From: Erythrobacter sp. SDW2
GTDB taxonomy: Bacteria > Pseudomonadota > Alphaproteobacteria > Sphingomonadales > Sphingomonadaceae
DNA: 64,000 nucleotides
NCBI RefSeq assembly: GCF_021431965.1
Contig: NZ_CP090370.1
Span: 2,604,001-2,668,000 of the forward strand
Direction of reading: 5' to 3'
A program made the position numbers and the translations under genes. Position 1 is the first letter of the stretch; each line of letters opens with the position of its first letter. Under the pieces are notes generated by a model, which worked only from the letters and a program-made list of their open reading frames with translations, was not told the origin of the DNA and searched no databases. Below are positions 7,895 through 19,071 of the stretch, piece by piece.

Positions 7895-9904
7895 TCAGAG
7901 CCCGCCCGGCCCGCAGTCGTTGGCCAGATAGTCCAGCATCTTGGTGTAGAACGCCATCTGGTGTTCGTACATCAGCGTGGTGTAGAAGTGGTCTGCGCCC
8001 TTCAGCGTCAGGTACTGGATGTTGGTCTTGCCCGCCTTGTCGGCAGCATCCTTGAAGTCCTTCATGTGATAGTACAGCACGCGGCGATCGACGTCGCCGT
8101 GCACCATCAGCATCGGGATATTGGTCTTGGCGACATCGTTGTAGGGGTGGATACCTGTGGTTACCCCGCGGGTCTTGAACCAGTCGTCGAGCGCCTTGGG
8201 CGCATAGGCATCGACCACGTCGCGATACCACACGTCGGCGCGGGTCACTGCCGCCCCGGCGATGGTGCACTGGTAGATATTCGGATCCCGCTGCGCTGCG
8301 ACCACAGCAGCATAGCCGCCATAGGACCAGCCGAACATGGCGATCCGGTCTGGATCGACCAGCCCCCGCTCGACCAGGTAGAGCGCGCCGTCGTCCTTGT
8401 CGTCCTGCATGGCATAGCCGTGCTGGTCATAGGCGGCATCGAAGTGCTTCTTGCCCCAGCCGACCGTCTGGCGATAGCCCGGTTGCAGCACCATGTAGCC
8501 GGCATTGGCCAAGAGCTGGCCCCACTCGTCATAACCGATCACTTCGGGCACCGCCGGGCCGCCATGCGGCAGCACGATCAGCGGGAACGGCCCCTTGCCC
8601 TTGGGCTTGGTGACATAGGCCGGGATCATCATCCCGTCGCGCGCCGGGTAGCGGATGAACTCGACGTCGGAGAGCTGCTCGGGCTTGAGATAGGGGTTCT
8701 CGCTGCCGAGCTTGTAGATCTTGTCGTCCTTGACGTACCAGTAGGAACCAGGATCGCGCGGGCCGCTGTTGGTCACGATCATCGAATTGCCGTCGAGCGA
8801 ACGGCTGGTGATGCGAACCTGCCACGCATTGGGGATCAGCTTGTTGAGATCGTCGTAGAGGGCTTTTTCCTCCTGGTCGAACCAGTGGTATTCCATCTTT
8901 TCGCCCGGATACACCGCCGCGACCAGCCGCTCGTCACCCGGGATCGAGCTCTGGATGATGCCCATCACATCGGCATTTTCTGCCTCGAACAGCTTGCGGG
9001 TGTATTCGCCGGTGTCGAAGTTGAATTCCCACAGCGCCGCCTTGTCGGCCCCGTCGCGGGCGTCGATCATGTAGCCGATATTCGGATTGTTGGGGTCGAA
9101 TCCGGCCAGACCCTGGAAGCCACCGAGCAGGCGATAGAGTTGCTGCGGATCATTCTGGTCGAGCACATCGCCGAACTGCTTCCACGAACCGTCACCGGGT
9201 TTGCGGTAATAGGTGCGGATCGTGCCGTCCGGCTCCTGTCCCTGGGCGTAGCGAGGATTCCCGTCGGCATCGAACGAGGCGGACGGCTGCTTGGTGGTGC
9301 CCTTCAGAACCAGCGTCCGAGCGCCGGTTTCAAGGTTGTAGCGATAGTACGAGCGCGGGCGGAACAGATCGAACGGGTCCACACCCGTCAGGTCGCTGTC
9401 TCCCCGGCCTGTTTGCACGAGCACGGTGTCCGGCTCTTTCGGCAGTGTGCTGACGATCGAGAAGTTGCCTTCGACCTGGTTGAATTTGTTCTTCTCCAGA
9501 TTGTAGGAATAGGTCGCGTAATTGCGGGAATCCTCCTCCTGCCGCTGGATCTTCTTGCGCTTCTGCTGCCAGGCAGTGCCGAAAATGTGGTTGTTGCTGA
9601 CCCAGCGTGCGCTGATCAGTTCCATCGGGTCGGCGTTGAGGCGGCGCAGCGGCTTCGACATGTCGGCCGTGGCGTAGATTTCGAGGATGTTCTCGCCCTC
9701 GCGGCTCTCGTTCTTGAGCACGAGGATATGCTTGCCATCGGGCGAGAGGCTCATCGCGGTAATGGAATCGCGCAGTGCCCAGACCTCGAGCGGAACGGTT
9801 GGCTGGTTTTCGGGCGCGGCCACCACGGCCACGGGAGCCAGGGCCGTGCCGAGCGTCATGGCGGCGCCGGCGAGGGCGAGGCTGGCAGTTCTGAAAATTT
9901 TCAT
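7895..9904 (-). CDS. S9 family prolyl oligopeptidase-type peptidase, secreted
   Basis: A 669-residue serine peptidase of the prolyl-oligopeptidase clan. The signal peptide ends around APVAVVAA at residue 29. An N-terminal beta-propeller-like region (WD/DPP-style repeats such as LSPDGKHILVL) spans about residues 40-380. A C-terminal alpha/beta hydrolase follows, with the nucleophile S527 in GWSYGGYAA, an Asp in HGDVDRRV and a His in GADHFYTT. Such enzymes release dipeptides or cleave short peptides in the periplasm. It lies between two TonB-dependent receptors, which fits a role in processing imported peptides. The hairpin at 9946-9988 precedes it. Confidence 0.92.
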   Translation of the reverse strand: MKIFRTASLALAGAAMTLGTALAPVAVVAAPENQPTVPLEVWALRDSITAMSLSPDGKHILVLKNESREGENILEIYATADMSKPLRRLNADPMELISARWVSNNHIFGTAWQQKRKKIQRQEEDSRNYATYSYNLEKNKFNQVEGNFSIVSTLPKEPDTVLVQTGRGDSDLTGVDPFDLFRPRSYYRYNLETGARTLVLKGTTKQPSASFDADGNPRYAQGQEPDGTIRTYYRKPGDGSWKQFGDVLDQNDPQQLYRLLGGFQGLAGFDPNNPNIGYMIDARDGADKAALWEFNFDTGEYTRKLFEAENADVMGIIQSSIPGDERLVAAVYPGEKMEYHWFDQEEKALYDDLNKLIPNAWQVRITSRSLDGNSMIVTNSGPRDPGSYWYVKDDKIYKLGSENPYLKPEQLSDVEFIRYPARDGMMIPAYVTKPKGKGPFPLIVLPHGGPAVPEVIGYDEWGQLLANAGYMVLQPGYRQTVGWGKKHFDAAYDQHGYAMQDDKDDGALYLVERGLVDPDRIAMFGWSYGGYAAVVAAQRDPNIYQCTIAGAAVTRADVWYRDVVDAYAPKALDDWFKTRGVTTGIHPYNDVAKTNIPMLMVHGDVDRRVLYYHMKDFKDAADKAGKTNIQYLTLKGADHFYTTLMYEHQMAFYTKMLDYLANDCGPGGL

Positions 9905-9945
9905 GGGGCGACTCTCTCAAACTTACCGATGGGGGAGATGTTACG

Positions 9946-9988
9946 AAAAGGGCGGCCCCGGCGCAATCGCACGGGGCCGCCCCTTTTT
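9946..9988 (-). terminator. Intrinsic terminator downstream of the second TonB receptor
   Basis: An 11-bp perfect stem GGGCGGCCCCG / CGGGGCCGCCC with an 11-base loop lies 22 bp past the receptor stop at 10011. AAAA flanks the left side (U-run on the minus transcript) and TTTTT the right side, so it could act in both directions. It also separates the receptor from the S9 peptidase gene. Confidence 0.88.
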
Positions 9989-10010
9989 AGTCAAAGCAAG
10001 ATGAACCCGC

Positions 10011-13000
10011 TTAGAACGACTTGCTGACGCTCATGAAGAACTCGCGTCCGTCGTAGTTGTAGCCGGCACCGATGGCGGTGTTGTTGATCGCCAGCACTTC
10101 GCTGCTGTCAACCAGCGGCGGAGCATTGTCGAACAGGTTGCTGACGCCGACCAGCAGGGTCCAAGTGTCCGCACGGTAGCGGAGCGAGACCGAATGCAGC
10201 CAGTAGGCATCGGCGAAACCGACGTCGCGGCAGAAGATGCCGTCGCCCGGGACACGGCCGTTCGGGACGAAGGCCCCGCCACCCGGGTTCGAACCCGAGC
10301 CGTTGCCGAGGCAGGTGTCGCCGGTAACGCCGGCCGGAAGGCCATCCGGACCGCGGCCGAAGGCATCGCTGAACGGATCGACACCGGTCGGATCCTGTGC
10401 GACCGGACCGGTATAGTCCACGGTGTAGGCCAGGCGGAACTTGTCAACCGACGCAGTGAACTGGGCGCTGCCAGTCCACTTCGGCAGGCTGAATTCGCCG
10501 GCGTCATCGTCGAAGGTTTCTTCGCCGAGATCGTCGATGAACAGGGTCGAACGCTCCATCAGGTGGTTGGCACGAATGCGCAGACCAAGCTCGACGTTCT
10601 CACCGAATGCGGTCACGTCGGTGCCGAAGAACGCATTGAAGTCCATCCCCTCTACCTTTTCACGGTTGAGGTTGATGAAGCCCGAGTTGACCCCCGAGAC
10701 CAGCAGGCGGGTCGACGGATCGGTGTCCACTTCGATGCGGTCGCAGAACGGGCTGCGCTGGCCATCGTCGCGGGTGTAGCAGTCGTTGACGATGAACTGG
10801 CTGCTCGGCTCGACGATCGAGTCCTTCAGCTTGATGCGGTAGTAGGTCATGCCCAGGTTCACGTCGATGCCGGCGAAGGTCTCTTCGAACGAGAAGCCCG
10901 CCGTCAGTGCCGTCGAGGTTTCCGGATCGATATCGAGGCTGCCGCCCGAAGTGATTTCCACGCTCGACAGGTTGTTGGTGTTGAGCCCTGCGGCATCGAT
11001 ACCCACGCGGGTCGGGTCACGACCTTCGCGGATACAGTTGGCGAGGATCGACGGATCGCGGGTGTCGTTCGCCGCCACGTAGGCGCCGGCAACGAAGGCC
11101 GCACCCGGAACCGCACAGGGGTCGGACAGGGTGAGGAAGCCGCTCTGGCCGAGCAGGAAGTTCTCACGCAGGTTCGGCGCGCGAAACGACGTACCGTAGG
11201 TGGCACGCAGCAGCAGCGGTTCGATCGGACGCCAGCCGATCTGGCCCGAGTAGGTGTAGTTGGTGCCGTAGAACTCTTCGTCGGTGATACGACCGGCGAG
11301 CTTGACATCGAGTTCCTGGATGCCGGGAACACCTGCGAGGATGGGCAGATCGAGTTCGCCGAAGACCTCCTTGATCTCCTTGTCGCCGATGGCGCCCTGG
11401 TCCGAGAAGAAGCTGATCAGCAGGCCGTTGGAAGCCACATCGTCGGGACGCGAATTGATCTCGTCGCGGCGATATTCGAGGCCGACCACCGCACCCGCGG
11501 TGCCGCCGGGCAGCTCAAACAGGTCGCCAGTAAGGAAGGCGTTGAAGGTGATCTGCTTGTAGACCGTGGTGAAAACACGCTCGCCGAAGACATAGTCACG
11601 CTCTGCCTGGGTAGCGAAATCACCGACAGCACCGGTCAGCACGCTCGGAGCGAACATGTTGACGGGCACACAACCGGCTGCATTCAGGTCCGGCGCGGCG
11701 AGGCTCGGGTTGGCGAGGCCACCACCGTTACAGACGCCGATCCACTGCGGATCGCCGAAGATGCCGAACACGTCGAGGTTGTTGTTGTAGTCGTCGGCGA
11801 TGCCGTCGCCATTGTTATCGACGATGCCGTCGCCGTCGTAGTCGGCCGTCGGGTCCAGACCGAGGGCGAGAGCAAGGCGGTCTTCACGGATACCGATGCG
11901 GCTCGAGACACCCTTGGCGCGGGAATAGACGAGCGAGGTATCGAAGGTCCAGCTCGGGCCGAAGATCGGCGCATCGCCGCGCATGCCCACAACCGCTCGG
12001 ATCTGTTCCTGCACAACGTCGATGTTGTTGCGATCGCCGCGGATCGAAACGATCGGTTGCACCGGCAACGGGAACCCCGTCGACAGCGGAATGAACGGAC
12101 GACCATCCTGTGCCTGAAGCGCGTTGTCGGTCGCGCGGCAGTCGACACCGTTGGGGTTGGTCAGGAAGTTACAGGGGTTGAACGGGTTGAGGTCCGGCAC
12201 GAACGGGAAGAGCTGCGCATTGAAGGTCTCTTCACCGGAAATTTCGGCGCGGCTGTAACCGAGTTCAAAGTACGGCGTCAGGTTGATGTCGCTGGGAATG
12301 GTGTACTCACCATAAGCCATCACGTTGATCAGTTCCTGGCGCGGAACAAAGACTTCGTTCTGATTCGAGCCGTTGGTGTTGACGTTCTGGAAATCGACAT
12401 CGCGAACGCCATCACCATTGGTGTCGAGGTCACGACCAAAGAAATTGTTCGAATCGCCGAAGTTGAACGGACGACCGGTGAACGGATCGTTCGGGAAGTT
12501 GGCGATGTTGCCATTGCCCGGGAAATAGACCGAACCGATGCGGGTGAACGGAATGAACACGCGGCCGCTGATGCCGCCCTGCTTACAGGCGCTTTCCTGC
12601 ACCGAGACACCCGGGGTGCGGTTACCGACGATGGCATTGTCGGCCAGGCCAATCGTCCGGATATTGCCTTCGGAGTCGATTTCGTAGTGGCGATCGCAAC
12701 CGCCAAAGAAATCGCGGTCCTTCAGGCGGATTTCGTCGCGCAGCGAATACTCCGCGCCGATGCCGAAGAAGCCGCGGTCGCTGTTGACGCCCCACGATGC
12801 GCCAAGAGTGTAGTCGTCACCGCCGCCCATCGGGTTGATGTTGCCGTTGGCCGACAGTTCGAGACCGTCGAAATCCTTCTTCATCACGACGTTGACCACA
12901 CCGGCAACGGCGTCCGAACCGTAAACCGAGGATGCACCGTCGAGCAGCAGGTCGAAGCGTTCGATCAGCGTGCCCGGCAGCAGGTTGATCGACGGGTTGG

Positions 13001-13481
13001 TCGGCGCACCTTCCACACCGGCCGGAGCCATGCGGCGGCCGTTGATGAGGATGAGGGTACGGTCGGCACCGAGGCCGCGCAGGTTGATGGTCTGCGAACC
13101 CGGGCCGTTGTCGAGCACGAAGCCCTGGAAAGTGGCGTCGATCTGCTGGCCGGCGGCCGCTTCCGAACGCTGGAGGATCTGCGACGGGTCGAACAGGCCG
13201 GCGTCGTTCTGTTCCTCGGTGGTGAGGATTTGCAGCGGCGAAATGCTGGAGAAGGTGTCGCGCTTGAGGCGCGAACCGGTCACGACGATCTGGCCGCCGC
13301 TCGAAGCAGGCGCGGCCTCTTCGGTGATGTCGCAGCCTTCCGGCAGGTTGCCGTTGGCGTCGGCGACACATTCTTCCTCAGCACCGGCATCCTGCGCAAA
13401 GGCGGGGGCCGAAACAGCAAGAGCGACCACGGAAGCGGAGACCGCGAGACCCTTGATCGAAGTGACGTGAAACTTTTTCAT
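10011..13481 (-). CDS. Large TonB-dependent receptor with calcium-loop-like insertions
   Basis: A 1156-residue receptor. The ATG at 13481 is chosen because GGAG lies 7 bases upstream and a signal peptide follows directly (KKFHVTSIKG through SAPAFAQ). In-frame extension to 13694 adds 71 residues that look non-coding. The mature N-terminus has two cysteines (ECVADANGNLPEGC). The plug shows IVVTGSRLKRDT, LRGLGADRTLILINGRRM and DGASSVYGSDAVAGVVNV. The barrel ends in FFMSVSKSF. Two barrel insertions carry Asp-rich DxDGDG repeats (residues about 353-361 and 547-564), like thrombospondin type 3 or dockerin calcium loops. The ligand is unknown; the size suggests a bulky substrate. Confidence 0.94.
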   Translation of the reverse strand: MKKFHVTSIKGLAVSASVVALAVSAPAFAQDAGAEEECVADANGNLPEGCDITEEAAPASSGGQIVVTGSRLKRDTFSSISPLQILTTEEQNDAGLFDPSQILQRSEAAAGQQIDATFQGFVLDNGPGSQTINLRGLGADRTLILINGRRMAPAGVEGAPTNPSINLLPGTLIERFDLLLDGASSVYGSDAVAGVVNVVMKKDFDGLELSANGNINPMGGGDDYTLGASWGVNSDRGFFGIGAEYSLRDEIRLKDRDFFGGCDRHYEIDSEGNIRTIGLADNAIVGNRTPGVSVQESACKQGGISGRVFIPFTRIGSVYFPGNGNIANFPNDPFTGRPFNFGDSNNFFGRDLDTNGDGVRDVDFQNVNTNGSNQNEVFVPRQELINVMAYGEYTIPSDINLTPYFELGYSRAEISGEETFNAQLFPFVPDLNPFNPCNFLTNPNGVDCRATDNALQAQDGRPFIPLSTGFPLPVQPIVSIRGDRNNIDVVQEQIRAVVGMRGDAPIFGPSWTFDTSLVYSRAKGVSSRIGIREDRLALALGLDPTADYDGDGIVDNNGDGIADDYNNNLDVFGIFGDPQWIGVCNGGGLANPSLAAPDLNAAGCVPVNMFAPSVLTGAVGDFATQAERDYVFGERVFTTVYKQITFNAFLTGDLFELPGGTAGAVVGLEYRRDEINSRPDDVASNGLLISFFSDQGAIGDKEIKEVFGELDLPILAGVPGIQELDVKLAGRITDEEFYGTNYTYSGQIGWRPIEPLLLRATYGTSFRAPNLRENFLLGQSGFLTLSDPCAVPGAAFVAGAYVAANDTRDPSILANCIREGRDPTRVGIDAAGLNTNNLSSVEITSGGSLDIDPETSTALTAGFSFEETFAGIDVNLGMTYYRIKLKDSIVEPSSQFIVNDCYTRDDGQRSPFCDRIEVDTDPSTRLLVSGVNSGFINLNREKVEGMDFNAFFGTDVTAFGENVELGLRIRANHLMERSTLFIDDLGEETFDDDAGEFSLPKWTGSAQFTASVDKFRLAYTVDYTGPVAQDPTGVDPFSDAFGRGPDGLPAGVTGDTCLGNGSGSNPGGGAFVPNGRVPGDGIFCRDVGFADAYWLHSVSLRYRADTWTLLVGVSNLFDNAPPLVDSSEVLAINNTAIGAGYNYDGREFFMSVSKSF

Positions 13482-13679
13482 GATTTCTCCAGTCGCGATT
13501 GCCGGTTCTGGAGGGCCCCTCGAACAGCCATAGGCGGAAGGCTTGCCCCCTTGGCACCCTTCCCGGCTGACCCGAACATGCTGGAACCCCCAGTTCCTGC
13601 GATTGCATACGTGTGCATCAGGGCAGGAAGTGCTGTCAAAGCGGTAGGGGCCACTTTGGTTCATTGTGCGGCAATGTTG

Positions 13680-13766
13680 TTGCGCATTTCCCACATTTTT
13701 TGCGCAGGGATGAAATCGGCCTAATTTTGTTGCGCGGAGGCAGCAGCAAGCGCAATCACGTTGCGC
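13680..13766. promoter_or_regulatory. Phased TTGCGC repeats in the receptor upstream gap
   Basis: The 382-bp gap 13482-13863, between the receptor start and the clpB stop, holds no credible gene. Within it the hexamer TTGCGC occurs on the plus strand at 13680, 13700, 13730 and 13761, with an inverted copy GCGCAA at 13750. The spacings of 20, 30 and 31 bp are close to whole helical turns, as expected for sites on one face of the DNA. This would suit a regulator controlling the receptor gene 200-280 bp downstream. No regulator gene is adjacent. The repeats are seen; the operator role is inferred. The rest of the gap shows nothing I can name. Confidence 0.4.
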
Positions 13767-13863
13767 CTGTTGCCGGAAGAGTTTGTTCGATTTGTTGCAA
13801 CGCAGCGAAGTCGGCCAGTTATCCGCGCGAATCTGTCGCGAATCTCCAAGCCCGTTTGCCGGA

Positions 13864-16443
<2,580 letters not shown>

Positions 16444-16534
16444 GTGTCCCTCACTGTGTTACCCGAGATATGTAATGTGGCATTTATGCAACACAAGCCT
16501 CGATGCCGGTCAAAAGCTCAGGTGTGTTACCCGC

Positions 16535-16562
16535 ATATAGGGGTATGCCCGCAGGCTGCGAG
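16535..16562 (-). promoter_or_regulatory. Candidate heat-shock (RpoH) promoter of clpB
   Basis: On the minus strand CTCG, 17 bases, then CCTATAT lie about 90 bases upstream of the clpB start. The alphaproteobacterial RpoH consensus is close to CTTG-N16-18-CYTATNT, so there is one mismatch in the -35 and a full match in the -10. clpB is a classic RpoH target. No transcript start is known here. Confidence 0.35.
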
Positions 16563-16615
16563 GGGGAAGGCGAAATTTTTGCGAGGCTATCCAGAAAGCC
16601 GGGCGCTTGCGCGCC

Positions 16616-17443
16616 TCAGTCCCACCAGAAATACCACCATTTCGAGGCACTCAGCGATGCCGCCAGATTGCTGATCGTCTCGACCCCCTGGTCGACGATA
16701 TCCTCGCAATAGGCATATTGCTCCCGCGCCAGGGCCATGGCTTCGCCCCGCCCTGTCGGAGAGCGCGACACGCGGATATTCATGCAGTCGCTGCTGATTC
16801 CGACGAGCTCTGCCCCGTAGCGCTCGTTCCACACTTTCAGCGCTGCGACATGGACTTCCGGGTGCGGATTGGCATTCCAGCCGCCCCAGGATAGGTACGC
16901 CGGCACTTCCCAGCCGTTTTGGGTGGGGAAGGTGGCGATAGAGACCCGCGCGAACGGCTGCCCGGTCAGGATGTCTGCGTGGACCGTCAAAGCGGGGCTT
17001 GCCGGCACCACGGTCGGCCACTCGCCCACTGGCTCCTGGTAGAATCCCTCGGCGACCTCTTCGGCATAGTCTTCGGGGTAGCTGGCCGCGTACTCCGCCT
17101 CCGCCTTGCGCCTCATTTCGAAGATGTGATCGGGGAAGGAGATCCCTGCAGCCTTGGCCAACGTTGTCTCGACCGGCGGCAATTCCTCGAGGCCAAGGAC
17201 TTCGGTGATCATCCCCAGCGCTTCATCGTCACCAAGGATCACCGGATAGCCGTCGCCATCGGCCCGCATCCGTTCCCACTGCGCCAGCGCTTGCTCGCCG
17301 CGCACGGCGATCAGAGGAAAGGGAAAGCCCGCTTTTTCCTCGATGGTTGCAGAGGTGGGTTCCTCGGCGGCGGCGCGCGACCCACCGAGCGCTGCCACAA
17401 GCGATCCGATCAACCCTTTCATCACAGTGCGCCTTTCGATCAT
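16616..17443 (-). CDS. DUF4253 domain protein with Tat-like signal peptide
   Basis: A 275-residue protein. The C-terminal 110 residues match DUF4253 as I know it: the block GWEVPAYLSWGGWNANP, then PEVHVAALKVWNERYGAEL, REQYAYCEDIVDQG, and the terminal WWYFWWD. The ATG at 17443 gives the N-terminus MIERRTVMKGLIGSLVAALG ending near SRAAA. It has a twin-arginine followed by a hydrophobic stretch, so Tat export is plausible. Reading frame continues upstream to 17812 but that part overlaps the neighbouring gene on the same strand in another frame and is rejected. The function of DUF4253 is not established; an exported version is unusual to my knowledge. It probably stands alone, 70 bp after the HerA-like gene. 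Confidence 0.82.
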   Translation of the reverse strand: MIERRTVMKGLIGSLVAALGGSRAAAEEPTSATIEEKAGFPFPLIAVRGEQALAQWERMRADGDGYPVILGDDEALGMITEVLGLEELPPVETTLAKAAGISFPDHIFEMRRKAEAEYAASYPEDYAEEVAEGFYQEPVGEWPTVVPASPALTVHADILTGQPFARVSIATFPTQNGWEVPAYLSWGGWNANPHPEVHVAALKVWNERYGAELVGISSDCMNIRVSRSPTGRGEAMALAREQYAYCEDIVDQGVETISNLAASLSASKWWYFWWD

Positions 17444-17513
17444 GGCGGTCTCATGGGCCTGTCCGGACTGGCCGGTCAACAACCTGGTGTGGCAGCAATA
17501 GATGAGGCGAAGA

Positions 17514-18941
17514 TTATTCGGCAGGGACGCTGTCCAGCGCCGGAACGGAAATGCTTCGCCCGCCGCCGAATTCCTCGCGCACAACGACCAGCCCCAGCCG
17601 TTCGAGATGTTCCAGCAGGCGGCGTATGCGGCCCGGCGAGCTGGTGCCATAGACGCGGGCGAGTTCTTCCTCGCCGGGTGCCGGATAACCTTCGGCCGCC
17701 GCCGCAGCGATGGCGAGATAGGGCGCGACAACATCGTCATCGACCCCCTCGCCCAACGCCAGTACGCGGGCCCGAATAGGCTCATCGAGCCGTTCCAGCC
17801 GGGCGCTGGCAATGGCGAAGCGGCGGCGGAACACCGTCATATCGAGCGGCACCCCGCCGATGCCCTCGGCCCGGCAGCGCACCATGAAAGTCTGATAGAG
17901 CTGGCTGGCAGGCTGGAAGGTGGCGCTGTCTTCCCGCGCCAAGGCGGCCAGCACCCGTTCGATTCTCTCGGCACGCTCGACGGTATCGGGCGCGGCGACT
18001 GCTGCCATAGGCGCGCTGGCCGGGACCAGTTCGGCGGGCCTGGGTGCCGGGTGTGGAGGCGGCGGGGCCTGCACCCGCACCTCGTCCGACAGGCGCTGGG
18101 TAAGCAGCGCTTCCATCCCTTCGCGCGGGGCATCGGGCAGCGGCATGAGCCCGTCGGCACGGGCCTTGTGCCCGGTCTGCACGGGACCGATCTTGACTGC
18201 CACCGGACGGCGGCTGATTGCAGGGCCGAGCGCAAGGAAATGGCCGCGCTCCAGATCGCGAATCCGCTCGGCCTGTCGCCGCTCCATGCCGAGCAGGTCG
18301 GCGGCGCGCTGCATGTCGATGTCGAGGAAGGTCCGCCCCATGAGGAAGTTCGAGGCTTCCGCCGCGACATTCTTGGCCAGCTTCGCCAGCCGCTGCGTCG
18401 CGACAATGCCTGCGAGCCCGCGCTTGCGACCGCGGCACATCAGATTGGTCATGGCCGAGAGCGTCATGCGGCGCGTGTCCTCGCCGATCTCGCCAGCCAC
18501 TGCAGGGGCAAACATCTGCGCTTCGTCGACCACCACCAGCGCCGGGAACCAGAACTCGCGCGGGGCATCGAACAGGGCATTGATGAACTGCGCGGCGCAG
18601 CGGATCTGCTGCTCCACCTCCAGCCCCTCAAGCGCGAGCACGACCGAGGCGCGGTGCTCTCGGCAGCGGCGGGCCAATGCCTCGATCTCGGGCGGCGAAT
18701 AGGCTGCGCCGTCGATCACGACGTGGTCGAACACCTCCGCGAGGCTGACGAAATCGCCTTCCGGGTCGATGACGACCTGCTGAACCATACCGGCGCTTTC
18801 CTCCAGCAGGCGGCGCAGCAGGTGCGACTTGCCCGAGCCGGAATTGCCCTGCACGAGCAGGCGGGTCGCGAGGAGTTCCTCGATATCGAAGCGCACCGGA
18901 TCGCCGCCGGGTTCGTTGCCTATGGTGATTTCGGATGCCAC
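17514..18941 (-). CDS. HerA-like DUF87 ATPase with C-terminal winged-helix region
   Basis: About 475 residues. The GTG at 18941 is preferred as start, although a TTG at 18977 is possible; neither has a good ribosome binding site. An N-terminal barrel-like strand set is followed by Walker A GNSGSGKS at about 32-39, Walker B PALVVVDEAQMF, and a sensor-like IVATQRLAKLAKN. This is the HerA/FtsK-superfamily pattern of DNA-pumping ATPases. After a Pro/Ala linker the last 150 residues look helical, with RIRRLLEHLERLGLVVV resembling a winged helix. No NurA nuclease gene is adjacent, so the usual end-resection pairing is not seen. A second, more distant DUF87 protein lies at 47170-48861. Confidence 0.78.
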   Translation of the reverse strand: MASEITIGNEPGGDPVRFDIEELLATRLLVQGNSGSGKSHLLRRLLEESAGMVQQVVIDPEGDFVSLAEVFDHVVIDGAAYSPPEIEALARRCREHRASVVLALEGLEVEQQIRCAAQFINALFDAPREFWFPALVVVDEAQMFAPAVAGEIGEDTRRMTLSAMTNLMCRGRKRGLAGIVATQRLAKLAKNVAAEASNFLMGRTFLDIDMQRAADLLGMERRQAERIRDLERGHFLALGPAISRRPVAVKIGPVQTGHKARADGLMPLPDAPREGMEALLTQRLSDEVRVQAPPPPHPAPRPAELVPASAPMAAVAAPDTVERAERIERVLAALAREDSATFQPASQLYQTFMVRCRAEGIGGVPLDMTVFRRRFAIASARLERLDEPIRARVLALGEGVDDDVVAPYLAIAAAAAEGYPAPGEEELARVYGTSSPGRIRRLLEHLERLGLVVVREEFGGGRSISVPALDSVPAE

Positions 18942-19071
18942 GATTCGCTGGCTAGCGCGGCGAGGGGGCGCACCCAAAGCCGGGCTAGCGACTTATCCCG
19001 ATTCGATTTGCCCCCTTCACCGCCGGCCCCCTGCCCGCTAGGCCGTACGACGACTGGAGAGGTTGGAATCG

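Noticed and set aside
13482-13694. 71-codon upstream extension of the second TonB receptor
   Set aside because: The extension is Cys/Pro-rich and unlike coding sequence, while the ATG at 13481 has a good ribosome binding site and a signal peptide directly after it.
17444-17812. Upstream extension of the DUF4253 gene
   Set aside because: It overlaps the HerA-like gene on the same strand in another frame and would hide the Tat-like N-terminus.
17514-18941. Anti-phage HerA-nuclease defence system
   Set aside because: No nuclease, Sir2 or DUF4297 partner is adjacent to either HerA-like gene; the neighbours are housekeeping or envelope genes.
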